Source: Micrasema longulum (Eukaryota > Arthropoda > Insecta > Trichoptera > Brachycentridae). Taken from it: a stretch of 64,000 nucleotides of DNA. The notes below the pieces were generated by a model. The model searched no databases. It was not told the DNA's origin and saw only the letters and a list, made by a program, of their open reading frames with translations. A program made the position numbers and the translations under genes. This document shows, in pieces, positions 55,474-64,000 of this stretch (its first letter is position 1; each line of letters begins with the position of its first letter). Location: positions 186,001 to 250,000 of the forward strand of contig JAGVSM010001191.1 in assembly GCA_022494885.1 (NCBI GenBank), given 5' to 3'.

Positions 55474-56347
55474 CAGGAGTTCCTAACCTTTTTGTACTCT
55501 AGAGCACATTTTAAAATATCGGTAGGGTAGCGGGCACCACCTATTTTAGATCGACAAACTCCTTCCATAACTTCTCATTTTTCCATAATTTATTTTCTTT
55601 TATTCATAATTTTTTAATAAATAATGAACAAAAAAGGTTCAAAAAAAATAAATTATAATTTAAATTGCATACACACAGAGAAACGTATTTACAAAACGTA
55701 AAAAAAGTAAACAAAATGCTCAAATACAAAGAAAACATGTAATATCAAGATGTCAATGTGATCTTTGGCATTGCATATCATTGGCCAGTGCCTCGTTATT
55801 AGGGAAGTATGACAATAATTCTGTTTGCAAACAATCATAAAGATGCTCATCGGTGAGTCGAGATCTATACCTTGATTTTATTAAGTTCATGTTTGAAAAC
55901 AATGATTCGCATAAATATGTCGAACCGAAAAATGATTCAATTTTTAGGACAAAAAAAATAAAAATAAATAGTAATTGAATAACAATATAATATCAATGTT
56001 TTAGCGCACGCCTGTTCTGCATTGTATGCATACATGTATTATAACAAGGACTACAATTATCCCCACAATCATAATAGATTATCGCTTATTAATATAATAG
56101 ATTACGCACCTCGCTTTTAGTACTGTCAGCAAAGGAACAACTCATACATACAATATCGCAAACATACGAACGTATTTAATAAACCTAGGCACTCAAAAAA
56201 ATGAAAACTCTAACAAATTAATAAAAATAATTCACATTTTTAATTTATTTTTATGAAAAAATTCTGTCTCTGTCGAATAGTGGCGGGCACATACGAATCG
56301 TTCCGCGGGCCCCATGGTGCCCGCAGGCACGGGGTTGGGAACTTTTG
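55474..56347 (-). mobile_element. hAT transposon, internally deleted, with 8 bp target duplication
   Basis: The left end CAGGAGTTCCTAACCTTTTT and the right end, reverse-read CAAAAGTTCCCAACCCCGTG, are imperfect terminal inverted repeats of hAT type. ATCTATAC flanks it exactly on both sides (55466-55473 and 56348-56355), a perfect 8 bp target duplication. The 874 bp interior carries the transposase C-terminus on the reverse strand. The duplicated 8-mer is itself the 5' tip of the surrounding Helitron. Confidence 0.9.
55753..55962 (-). pseudogene. hAT transposase, C-terminal dimerisation region relic
   Basis: An open reverse-strand frame of about 69 codons reads KIESFFGSTYLCESLFSNMN, then LIKSRYRSRLTDEHLYDCLQ and ends before a stop at 55753-55755. 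The Ser-Thr-Tyr-x-Cys-Glu-x-x-Phe-Ser-x-Met word, Lys-Ser-x-x-Arg-Ser-Arg-Leu-Thr-Asp-Glu and the following Leu are the hallmark of the hAT C-terminal dimerisation domain. The type is related to the ZBED/FAM200-like lineage. The catalytic part and zinc finger are gone, so the protein cannot work. Confidence 0.88.
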
Positions 56348-56551
56348 ATCTATACTAATATCATAAATGCGAAAGTGTATTTATTTGTGTGTACTTCATG
56401 TCTTAACAGAACGATTGAGCAAATTGATTTTTGCTAGAGATATAGGAAATAAAATAGGTTAAAATAAATACGAAACTTCTTTGTTTTTAACCCCTTTTTT
56501 TCTACTGACCGGTTTCAAAGCCACACAAGCTTCTTTATTAAAATATTCATT

Positions 56552-56552
<1 letters not shown>

Positions 56553-56585
<33 letters not shown>
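56553..56585. repeat. (AT)n microsatellite
   Basis: It is about 33 bases of alternating AT directly before the family 2 SINE head at 56587. It could be the target or an expansion at the SINE border. Confidence 0.95.
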
Positions 56586-56586
<1 letters not shown>

Positions 56587-56588
<2 letters not shown>

Positions 56589-56771
56589 AATCGGATTGTA
56601 GCCCGTGGCTAGTGTTGCGGACTCACGGATCAGAGGTTCGAGGTTCGAACCCCACTCTACCCCAACTTGATTTCTTTTTTTTAATAGCGAGTTATTTACA
56701 ACTCGTAGAAAATGGCCACTAAAATTGAAATATTTGGGTTAGTTATAAGAACGCGAATATTTCTTTTTACA
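56587..56771 (+). mobile_element. tRNA-derived SINE, family 2, full copy inside the Helitron
   Basis: It reads TGAATCGGATTGTAGCCCGT, GGCTAGTGTTGCGGACTCAC, B box GAGGTTCGAACCCCAC, CTACCCCAACTTGATTTC, AGCGAGTTATTTACAACTCG and AAGAACGCGAATATTTCTTT. It is one of the two best preserved members. Confidence 0.87.
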
Positions 56772-57257
56772 AAAAAAATAAAAAAATACTTAGTTAAGTA
56801 CATTCTTAACCAAGTATACCTTGATAAAAAATCTTGTTTACCTATGTGTACCTTAGTTATACCTTGATAAAAAGCTTGTGCAGGTTTAAAACCAATTGCT
56901 GGAAAGTATAAAAAAATAGTGGTTAAAAACAAAGTTGCTTTACATTTATTTTATTATAATGGATAACCACAAAGTTGGTACTTCAAACATTTTTTTTTGT
57001 AAAATAGTCTAGTGAAATATGGTAAAAATTAGCAATATTAATTAAAAGTGAATAGGCGGTGAAAAATAATCAATTTGAAATGAATTCTTAAAATTTCTGT
57101 AATTTATTTGCTTTTTCTATGGTTAGTTTGGTTTGCTTTTCATTTTGGTTTTGTAGTAGGATTTTGGATTTGTAAACAAAATGGCGATGCTACGTCGCTA
57201 TAACTAACTGATCATATTTCTTGCACAGCAATAGTTGGACGACCAAGCTCCTTTAAT

Positions 57258-57568
57258 CCCGATAAAATATATTAGGGTATTAGAAGCAATCTTTGAAATC
57301 TCCACAAAAAATGGAAAAATTAGTTATGAATGACAAAATAAACTAAACACATAACCGACCAACTTAAATAATAGCATAATCCATCTCTAAGTCTTGCAAA
57401 AAAAAACATTTTACTACTTGACACCGCAAACTTAGCATTCTCCGTTGAGATGGTAAAGCATAATTACAAATCTCACAATTCTTTTTTCAAAGTTTTCGGC
57501 AAATATCTCAGTAATTCCTACAATTGAGATTTCTAAGTTAGCTTCTAATACCCTGATATAATTTTGCC
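57258..57568. repeat. Inverted-repeat segment inside the Helitron
   Basis: AATATATTAGGGTATTAGAA, then GCAATCTTTGAAATCTC (57265-57303), is mirrored by GAGATTTCTAAGTTAGCTTC, then TAATACCCTGATATAATTTT (57527-57566). Arms are about 38 bases and the spacer about 225. It could be a MITE nested in the Helitron. Confidence 0.7.
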
Positions 57569-57724
57569 AGGAAAATTCTTATTGATAAACGACACAAAAC
57601 AAATTAATTAAATCAATTATTTATCTAATACCGCGTGAGCGAAGCCCCGGGTAAAAGCTAGTATTATATTATTCAGTAGAATTTTGGTAGTGATATAATG
57701 CCATCACTCTAAAATATATTATGT

Positions 57725-57790
57725 TGAAATAAATAAACCATCACGCCATTTTTCCGTAAAAGTAGGCGGAGAGGATAAAACGCCATATTG
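57725..57790 (-). pseudogene. RTE-like 3' tail only
   Basis: The plus strand reads AAATAAATAAACCATCACGC, CATTTTTCCGTAAAAGTAGG, CGGAGAGGATAAAACGCC. Reversed, this is the CTCTCCGCCTA...TGGCGTGATGG ending of the RTE-like copies at 31620 and 59220. It is an extremely 5'-truncated insertion. Confidence 0.68.
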
Positions 57791-58739
57791 CTTTGTTTTT
57801 GCAAACTGACCCCGCCTTATGCACGCAAGCCGATTATTCCAACTTTTGACCTGTCTATCTTCAAATATTTGTTGGATTTGGTCATGCTGTGTCTTATTCG
57901 TTCTTCCTGGATTTCCGCGTCCATTTACATTCCCATCATCTTTTTATCCGTTCTTTTGCCGTTCTTTCGCTCTATATTTCCAAATCAACTCTGAACTCTT
58001 CTCTTGTCGATAATGCTAATCTCAGTCGTGGTGGACGGGTTTCAACGTTAATTAAATGTTTAACAAAAAAAACATGTATATTATTTAACATTATTTTCGC
58101 GCCCAGCGTGCACGAGGCGCTATATTAGTACTCCGTTGGCAGCGTATCTTTATACTTTTTGTTACATGGAAAGAAAGATGTTCAGCCTTACGTTTCGGAT
58201 GCCAGTCCAGGAACAATGAATACCTCAACTTACCCAAAAACCGTATGAGAGAGGTTTTCGTTTATACAAAAAAAAACATATTTTTGGCAATAATCAAGTC
58301 ACTTTCAATTTTCAATTTATTAAACCTTAATTTTGATTGAATTTAAATAATGTATTATTGTCCCTCATGATCATATTGCTATTACTCGAACAGAAGCAAA
58401 AACTGTGTTGATGAACACCTTAGAAACTAATATTTCACGTCAACCCTGCCATGAATTGAACATAGGATCTAAAGTATGGCGAATGCTCCAAACACTGGAC
58501 TGCTAAAAGACATATCTCAATGTGATTTATTTTAAAGAAAAAATCCTTGAAGTATGAAAACAAAATTAAAAGCATGCCACATGTTTTTTTATTTTTTTAT
58601 TTTTATTCAGAGGATACATTTTCAATCGGTTTTCAATACTCGGTTTTTTTTAATTCCACCCGTGTTGGACCAAAATTTTAATAATGCAATGTAACTGAAT
58701 GTGATTACACCATAATATTTGTATATTTTTTGTAGGTTT

Positions 58740-58840
58740 TTTCAAACATTTTTATTAGGTCATGAGCCGCTCCATAAATGCCTAGTCTTTCATTATATCT
58801 TTCTCAGAACTGTCCTCCATTTCTATTGAAGTTAATGCAG
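58740..58840. mobile_element. M1 fragment
   Basis: TCATGAGCCGCTCCATAAAT, GCCTAGTCTTTCATTATATC, TTTCTCAGAACTGTCCTCCA and TTTCTATTGAAG follow the right-arm end of the family. Nothing else of the element remains. Confidence 0.5.
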
Positions 58841-59219
58841 ATGTGAAAAATATTTTATGGAGGCGGGTCCAAAACGATTTTAGAATTGAAAACAATTTGG
58901 CAAGGAATCCACGCCATTTGGCTAAAGAAGCAATGTCACTGTGTCATAACGTATATTTTTGAAGAATCCGACAGTTATGGTGTCTTTTAACAAAAAAGTC
59001 GTCTCGCCGAGAATCGGAAGATATAACCCATAAAAGTGCAGTCCAATTTTTAAACAGATGTAATACGAGGTTTTGTAACAAAAGAAAATGAAACCAGACG
59101 TTTAACTACGTAAGAATAACAACGTTAATTTAATATTATTTATATTGAATAAAATTACCAAAGAGTTGCTATTTATTATTATCTATTATTATCTAGCTAT
59201 AAGTATCTTTTATATTATT

Positions 59220-59940
59220 TGTCTATTATATTCTAAATGTAAACAAGGAATGTCTTGAAAAAGTAGAAGAATTTGTGTATCTGGGAAGCATGTTTTCAAA
59301 AGATGGAAGAATAGAAAATGGAGTTGAAAGGAGAGTGAATGCGGGCAGCAAAATAAACGGCGCACTAAGCACAGTAATTGCTTTAAAAAAATATGTCAAT
59401 TCAAAGCTAAACTGGCAGTGCACAATGGAGTTTTAGTCCCAACACTTATGTATGTAAGTGACACATGGAACTGGCAGAGGAAGGATGAAAGCCGAGTGAA
59501 CGCGGTCGAAATGCTATCTCTTAGACGAATTTGTGAGAAATCAATGTATGACACGGTTACGAATGGTGAAATCAGGCGTGAGTGTTAATATGAGTCAGGT
59601 ATAATTGATAAGATTAACAAAGGGTCTCTGAGATTGTTTGGTCATGTAGAACGAATGGATGACGAAAGAATGGTTAAACAAGTCTATATAAAAATGAATA
59701 GAAACGTGAGACGAGGACGACCAAGGAAGACGTGGCATGATCAGGTAAACCAAAATCTCAAGTTTGGTCATGTCAAAAGCAAACAGAACCGAAGGGCATC
59801 TATGACAAGATCTATGAATGTGGAAGAAGCTAGGAATGTATGCCAGGATAGACGTGTGTAGCAGTCCATTCTCTCCGCCTATCTCTACAGAAAATGGCGT
59901 GATAGTAGTGGTAGTAGTAGTAGTAGTAGTCTACAAGTGC
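59220..59940 (+). pseudogene. RTE-like retrotransposon 3' end with (TAG)n tail, best copy
   Basis: Broken plus-strand frames give CLEKVEEFVYLGSMFSKDGR, VERRVNAGSKINGALSTVIA, a region equivalent to AVHNGVLVPTLMYVSDTWNW, INKGSLRLFGHVERMDDERM (59600-59660) and VRRGRPRKTWHDQVNQNLKF, then SMNVEEARNVCQDRRV. This is the RT C-terminal part of an insect RTE-like family. A premature stop near 59586 and several shifts disable it. The 3' end reads CTCTCCGCCTATCTCTACAG, GGCGTGATAG and then TAG repeats to 59930. Confidence 0.88.
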
Positions 59941-60906
59941 CTTGGTAGATAGAATTGTTGTCTCCGTACCAAATACAATTTAAACCTTATTCACGCAATG
60001 AAACACCCATACGTTTAAATTTTTCTACCAGTAAATTTACCGCACGGAGAGAAACGAAATATTTTCACGATATTCTACTCATTTAATTCTTTGAACACCG
60101 TTCCTCGCGGTTTTATTGCTACATAGTAATTTCTGCCAACCATCTAGAAAAGCAATAAATTAAAATAAAAAATATTTACGATCATTTTACATCGGTAATA
60201 TACAACAAGCATAAATGGTAACTAATATAATTCATTTAATGCCAATCAACTATTATTTTTGAAATACAATTATTATTACTCTTTCAAGGTATTGCTTGTA
60301 AGGTATTTTTATTTTACACGAATAATGCAAAAGATCCGTTTTTTGAATGAATTTTTCGAATTTTTTTATTATTTTATTATCTGGGTCTATTGTTTAAGCG
60401 GTGATTTTTCCCCAATAAAATGGATAAAAATATTGTAAAATAAAGTTTCAAGTCAAAAAGTTAAAAAATTTATTAAAAAGTTCGAAAGATGTGTAGGTAG
60501 ACCTTTTTTACATATAACCCGTATAACGCATGTGTCCACGACCGTTGAATGTAATAATATATAATTATTATCGCTCATTTTTATTTTCTGTCAAAACTTT
60601 AAAATGAGTGGAAATTTATTTTTCAAAATTACTTTCAATTTAATATTTACATTTTCGATCAGTTATGAATTCTTAATTATTCTATTAAAATTGTAATAAC
60701 GTTTTTTCACATTAGAAATTGCTTTAAGGAATCTTTATTATTTGCTAAGAAAATACAAATGACCCTGAGAATATATTTATAATATCACATAAATTTCATT
60801 CTTTTTCTAGCATAATATTATGTATTTATGTTATTATTATTATGGATAACTTATAAGGGTGCTACAGTTGCCTGCTAGTTAAATAATGATAAGAGGGTGG
60901 ATTTTT

Positions 60907-61171
60907 GTCGGCCTCGTGGTGTAATGGTCAGCGCGTTTGCCTGCCATGCGACAGGTCTCGGGTTCGATTCCCGGCATGGTTGATATGAAATATTTATTCA
61001 AAAGGGTATTTTCACACCAGCATATTTCATAATCCCTGGACTGATACCTGAAACGTAAGACTGATTATCTTACCTTCATGAAACAAAAATGATTATGATA
61101 CGCTGCGATTAGTGTACTAGTGCAGTGCCATATGCACCATTAGGTTCAGAGAGTGAATGATGATAATGAAG
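60907..61171 (+). mobile_element. tRNA-derived SINE, family 4, full copy
   Basis: The head GTCGGCCTCGTGGTGTAATG, GTCAGCGCGTTTGCCTGCCA and GGTCTCGGGTTCGATTCCCG keeps excellent A and B boxes. It looks like a Gly- or Asp-type tRNA head, but the acceptor end does not close. The body contains CATAATCCCTGGACTGATAC and CAGTGCCATATGCACCATTA. The 3' end is GAATGATGATAATGAAG. Relatives are at 34960 (reverse) and 10060 (partial). Confidence 0.83.
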
Positions 61172-61284
61172 TGGATATTTATAAATACTTACCTTTGATT
61201 TATTAAAATGTTTGACCAAGTCAATGCATATAATATTTAAATAATGAATAATTATCTGTAAACTTTTAATTACATTAAATTTAA

Positions 61285-61562
61285 AGTAATACAACAGAGA
61301 TGAAGAACATTTTAGAAAAGGGAATATAGACGTCTAGGCATCCACTCGACTTATGATCTGTCGTTGGCTGGTTTAAGTGTCCACTTTACACACTGTAACA
61401 TTCACCATTCTGCCTTTATTTGAACATCTTTATTCCTTCGATTCTTCCATCTGTTGACGTTTGCGGAGGTTAAAGAGCTGAATCCTTCATTGTTGCGGGT
61501 GAAATTCATATGATTTAATTATTTCACCCACGAACCTACTTGGCCACGCCTGAAAAAAAAAA
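61285..61562. mobile_element. M1 element, single arm plus centre
   Basis: ACAACAGAGATGAAGAACAT, CTAGGCATCCACTCGACTTA, GGCTGGTTTAAGTGTCCACT, ACATTCACCATTCTGCC, CTTCCATCTGTTGACGTTTG and GGCCACGCCTGAAAA are in family order. It stops at the centre and no second arm follows. A second unit lies 160 bases on, in the same orientation. Confidence 0.75.
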
Positions 61563-61585
61563 TCAATTTATTTTCTTCTTGAACC

Positions 61586-61708
61586 AGGGGTGATATTCCA
61601 AACACTCTTGCGGCCGTAGAAAACACTTTAATCTCACGTATTTACATACAAAATATAAAAAAGTTTTTTCTACGGCCGCAAAAGGGATTCAGAATAGCAC
61701 CGCAGGTG
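61586..61708. mobile_element. Small palindromic MITE between two M1 units
   Basis: CCAGGGGTGATATTCCAAAC, then ACTCTTGCGGCCGTAGAAAA, is mirrored by TTTTCTACGGCCGCAAAAGG, then GATTCAGAATAGCACCGCAGG. Arms are about 43 bases with an AT-rich loop of about 40. It is non-coding and no clear target duplication was seen. Confidence 0.72.
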
Positions 61709-61721
61709 GATTTGTCAACAA

Positions 61722-62050
61722 TGTTTTGAGTTTGTCGAAATTTTTGAAGACAATAACTGGATTTAACCCCCTAGGGAGCTGTAAATACAAACATAATACA
61801 ACAGAGATGAAGAACATTTTAGAAATCTAGGCATCTACAGGACTTGTGATCTGTCATTGGCTGGTTTAAGTGTTTACTTTACACACTGTAACATTCACCA
61901 TTCTGCCTATATTTGAACATCTTTATTCCTTCGATTCTTCCATCTGTCGACGTTTGATAAGATAAAGAGCTGAAACCTTTGTTGTTGCGGGTGAGATTCA
62001 TATAATTCAAGTATTTCACTAACATACGAGGCAACGCCTGAAAATTACAT
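61722..62050. mobile_element. M1 element, complete single-unit copy
   Basis: It runs from AACAATGTTTTGAGTTTGTC through TTAACCCCCTAGGGAGCTGT, GAGATGAAGAACATTTTAGA, TCTAGGCATCTACAGGACTT, TTACACACTGTAACATTCAC and GGTGAGATTCATATAATTCA to GAGGCAACGCCTGAAAATTA. It provides the uninterrupted reference that shows the insertion at 44541-44708. Confidence 0.78.
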
Positions 62051-62519
62051 TACACTTAATTTCAAAATGACGTAAATGATGTACCAAAACACGTCTTGCA
62101 GATACAGCGGTTAAAACTCAATCTCATGTTAAATAGGTTCATCACTTAAATTTCATACGTGAATATGGTATATCAGGTTATTTTAAAGATTCAATAATAA
62201 ATGTTCGTCTCTCCGCCTTATACAATTCACATTTTATATCTTTAAACGCGCATACGTACATTTATGGCAACCGATATGCATATTGCTGTTTTAGTATAGG
62301 AAATTTCAAACAGCTATAAAACTAAGCAAATCCACTTCGGAGATACTCAAGAAACCAATTCCAGTTTTATTTAAGACTAGCAGACCCGTCAGACGTTGTC
62401 CTGCCCGAACGTTGGCTTGCCTGCTATTAGTTTGAAAAAGGACTTTTCATTGATAAGCAGGTACCTAGGTACTTGTTTGTGATTAAATTACAAAACTAAA
62501 AATTTATAATAAAAGTACT

Positions 62520-62810
62520 CATAGTTAATTAACAAAAATAACAATTACTTAAGCTACTACATACACACTTAGGTCATAGATTTCTCTGGATCATGTCTAG
62601 TCTGCCTATCTAGGTACAACCTGTTTTAAGGCAGACATTTTTATGCAAAAATAAACAATGACATTACTACCTTATAATTCATTTACTATACAGTTATACA
62701 ATATTAATTTATAAGGAATGTATTTTCAGTAAATTTTCCGAATTTTCTCGACCTAAACCCTGTAACCAATTTTTACAAATTTGTTTAATTGAAGATATTC
62801 AAATATTTCA
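62520..62810 (-). mobile_element. Non-LTR 3' end, second copy of 13080-13560
   Basis: ATTAACAAAAATAACAATTA, TAGATTTCTCTGGATCATGT, ACAACCTGTTTTAAGGCAGA and TTCAGTAAATTTTCCGAATT match 13070-13300 almost base for base. The copy is shorter at its 5' (right) side. The presence in two introns indicates a transposed 3' end. Confidence 0.65.
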
Positions 62811-63239
62811 TTTAAGTAGGTACTTGTTTATGGTTGAATTCCAAAATATATATCTTTTTTTTTTCAAATGTGGCATTTTTTTTGCAAACGTCCTGTCTTC
62901 TCACGAACAGAGGGGTGTACTTATGTGGGAATACGATTTTAAAATGTATGTGTTTAATATATTTTCATTATTATAAAAAATCCAGTAAAACGAAATAAAT
63001 GGGTAAAAATCTGATTGAGATCCATAAAAACAAATGCTGTTTGTAAACATTTATAAACGAAAAAAAATCATATACAAAAAAACAACATAAATAAATTAAA
63101 ATAATAAATTAAAAACATCTTTCCATTATTTTGTAAATGCATTCTCCTCAAATGCAACCCTGGTCGATCGATGAATAAAACATTTATGCTCCTTACTTCT
63201 TTTTTTACATATTGGATTGAAGATTTTAATATCTACGAA

Positions 63240-63331
63240 CACGCACAGCACAAATATCTATATTTCTCTGAAAACCGCATATAAATCAGTTAAGTCATTT
63301 AGGAGGAGTTCAGTGACATCACACGTACAAA

Positions 63332-63335
<4 letters not shown>
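63240..63335 (-). repeat. Helitron-type conserved block, copy 3
   Basis: The plus strand has CTCTGAAAACCGCATATAAA, TCAGTTAAGTCATTTAGGAG and GAGTTCAGTGACATCACACG. Reversed, this is CGTGTGATGTCACTGAACTC...GCGGTTTTCAGAG, matching 47226-47290. The (AT)n tract follows directly. Confidence 0.55.
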
Positions 63336-63478
<143 letters not shown>

Positions 63479-63589
63479 AAATAAAAATAAATCTGCATTT
63501 TATTGTTAGGTAATAGTTGTATTTTGCAAAAACCTATGAACTGTGTAACACTTCATGCCTTGATGCCAGAAATCCCCTGACTCTGTCAA

Positions 63590-64000
63590 ATTAAATCATC
63601 GAAAGGGTCGAGGATTTCAAATACCTGACAACTTTAAAAAAAAACTGGGATTGTTTCTAGGAATAACAGGCGCCACATTCAACTGTATGAAAGCTGTCTG
63701 GAGATTGGATATTTACTTAGTGAAAACCAAATTCCGCCTATATAACGCCTGCATAACACCTATTCTTTTCTATGGATGCGAATCGTGGCACCTTACTAGG
63801 GCCCGAAACAGCAAAATACTGAGCTTTGATAATATGTGTCTTAGAAGAATCTTGGGTGTGCGGTGGTTTAACTTTGTGCGAAATAAAATAATAAGAAAAC
63901 GGAAGCAGCAAACTCCGATGACAACTGTCATCAAGCGGAAGAGATACGGTTGGCATGGCCATGTACTGCGGATGCCTCCTGTTCTCGACATCCTAGAGGT
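63590..64000 (+). pseudogene. RTE-like retrotransposon, runs off the right end
   Basis: A plus-strand frame from about 63690 reads VWRLDIYLVKTKFRLYNACI, TPILFYGCESWHLTRARNSK, LRRILGVRWFNFVRNKIIRK and RKRYGWHGHVLRMPP, mostly intact. Upstream, near 63605, VEDFKYLTT-like residues in another frame are the family word before this region. It is in the same family as 36930 and 40826, but in the other orientation. Near 63990 the match ends with GTTCTCGACATCCTAGAG, possibly a rearrangement. Confidence 0.85.

Larger units (their letters stand above)
55467..57661 (+). mobile_element. Non-autonomous Helitron, interrupted by a hAT element
   Basis: The 5' end reads A/TCTATACTAATATCATAAATG once the hAT insert is removed. 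The 3' end reads GAGCGAAGCCCCGGGTAAAA, then GCTAG/T at 57661. Starting TC, ending CTAG and lying between A and T are Helitron rules. The wording at both ends resembles common insect non-autonomous Helitrons (family knowledge). Inside are a SINE (56587-56771), an (AT)n tract and an inverted-repeat piece (57258-57568). No Rep/helicase frame was seen. Confidence 0.75.

Noticed and set aside
57788..58128. Three overlapping short plus-strand genes
   Set aside because: Three frames are open over the same 200 bases, which is expected of T/C-rich sequence. None is recognisable.
60907..60985. Functional tRNA gene
   Set aside because: The A and B boxes are good but the acceptor stem does not close, and a SINE body shared with 34960-35189 follows directly.

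Overview
The window is eukaryotic nuclear DNA, almost certainly from an insect. It is very AT-rich and intron-dominated. One host gene is recognisable: six short plus-strand exons of a CASK-type MAGUK (calcium/calmodulin-dependent serine protein kinase, called CASK or caki in flies). In order they encode most of a PDZ domain (6487-6651), the end of the PDZ and its linker (10700-10768), two exons of the SH3 domain (19724-19822 and 20841-20979), a candidate 51-base cassette exon (24759-24809) and the SH3-to-guanylate-kinase linker (43298-43417). All have consensus AG and GT borders. The phases chain without a break (0, 0, 0, 1, 1, 1). The kinase and L27 part must lie upstream and the guanylate kinase part beyond 64000. 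The insect order cannot be fixed from this sequence.

The rest is intron, roughly 99 percent of the window, filled with decayed transposable elements. Non-LTR retrotransposon 3' ends fall into several groups: an RTE-like family with a (TAG)n tail (32480, 59220 and fragments), a second RTE-like family with an (ATG)n tail (36930, 40826, 48530, 63590), CR1/jockey-like pieces (13080, 39440, 40170, 44970, 52780, 62520) and an I/R1-like piece (48080). There are four tRNA-derived SINE families. A long-inverted-repeat foldback family, called M1 here, has about ten copies. Other DNA elements include a 669 bp terminal-inverted-repeat element with two partial relatives (family T), a mariner-like MITE and several palindromic MITEs.

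The best structure in the window is a nest at 55467-57661. A non-autonomous Helitron (5' TC, 3' CTAG, inserted between A and T) was cut near its first bases by a hAT element. That hAT carries a perfect 8 bp target duplication and the C-terminal relic of its transposase. Two more dated insertions can be read from target duplications at 11166-11995 and 44536-44713.

Simple sequence and satellites include (AAAAT)n and derived purine-rich DNA at 7495-8440, a 41 bp minisatellite at 24322-24567 just upstream of the cassette exon, and (AT)n at 56553 and 63332. I saw no CRISPR array, bacterial operon or obviously new gene system. What is new here is most likely the cassette exon, the repeat families and the nesting history.
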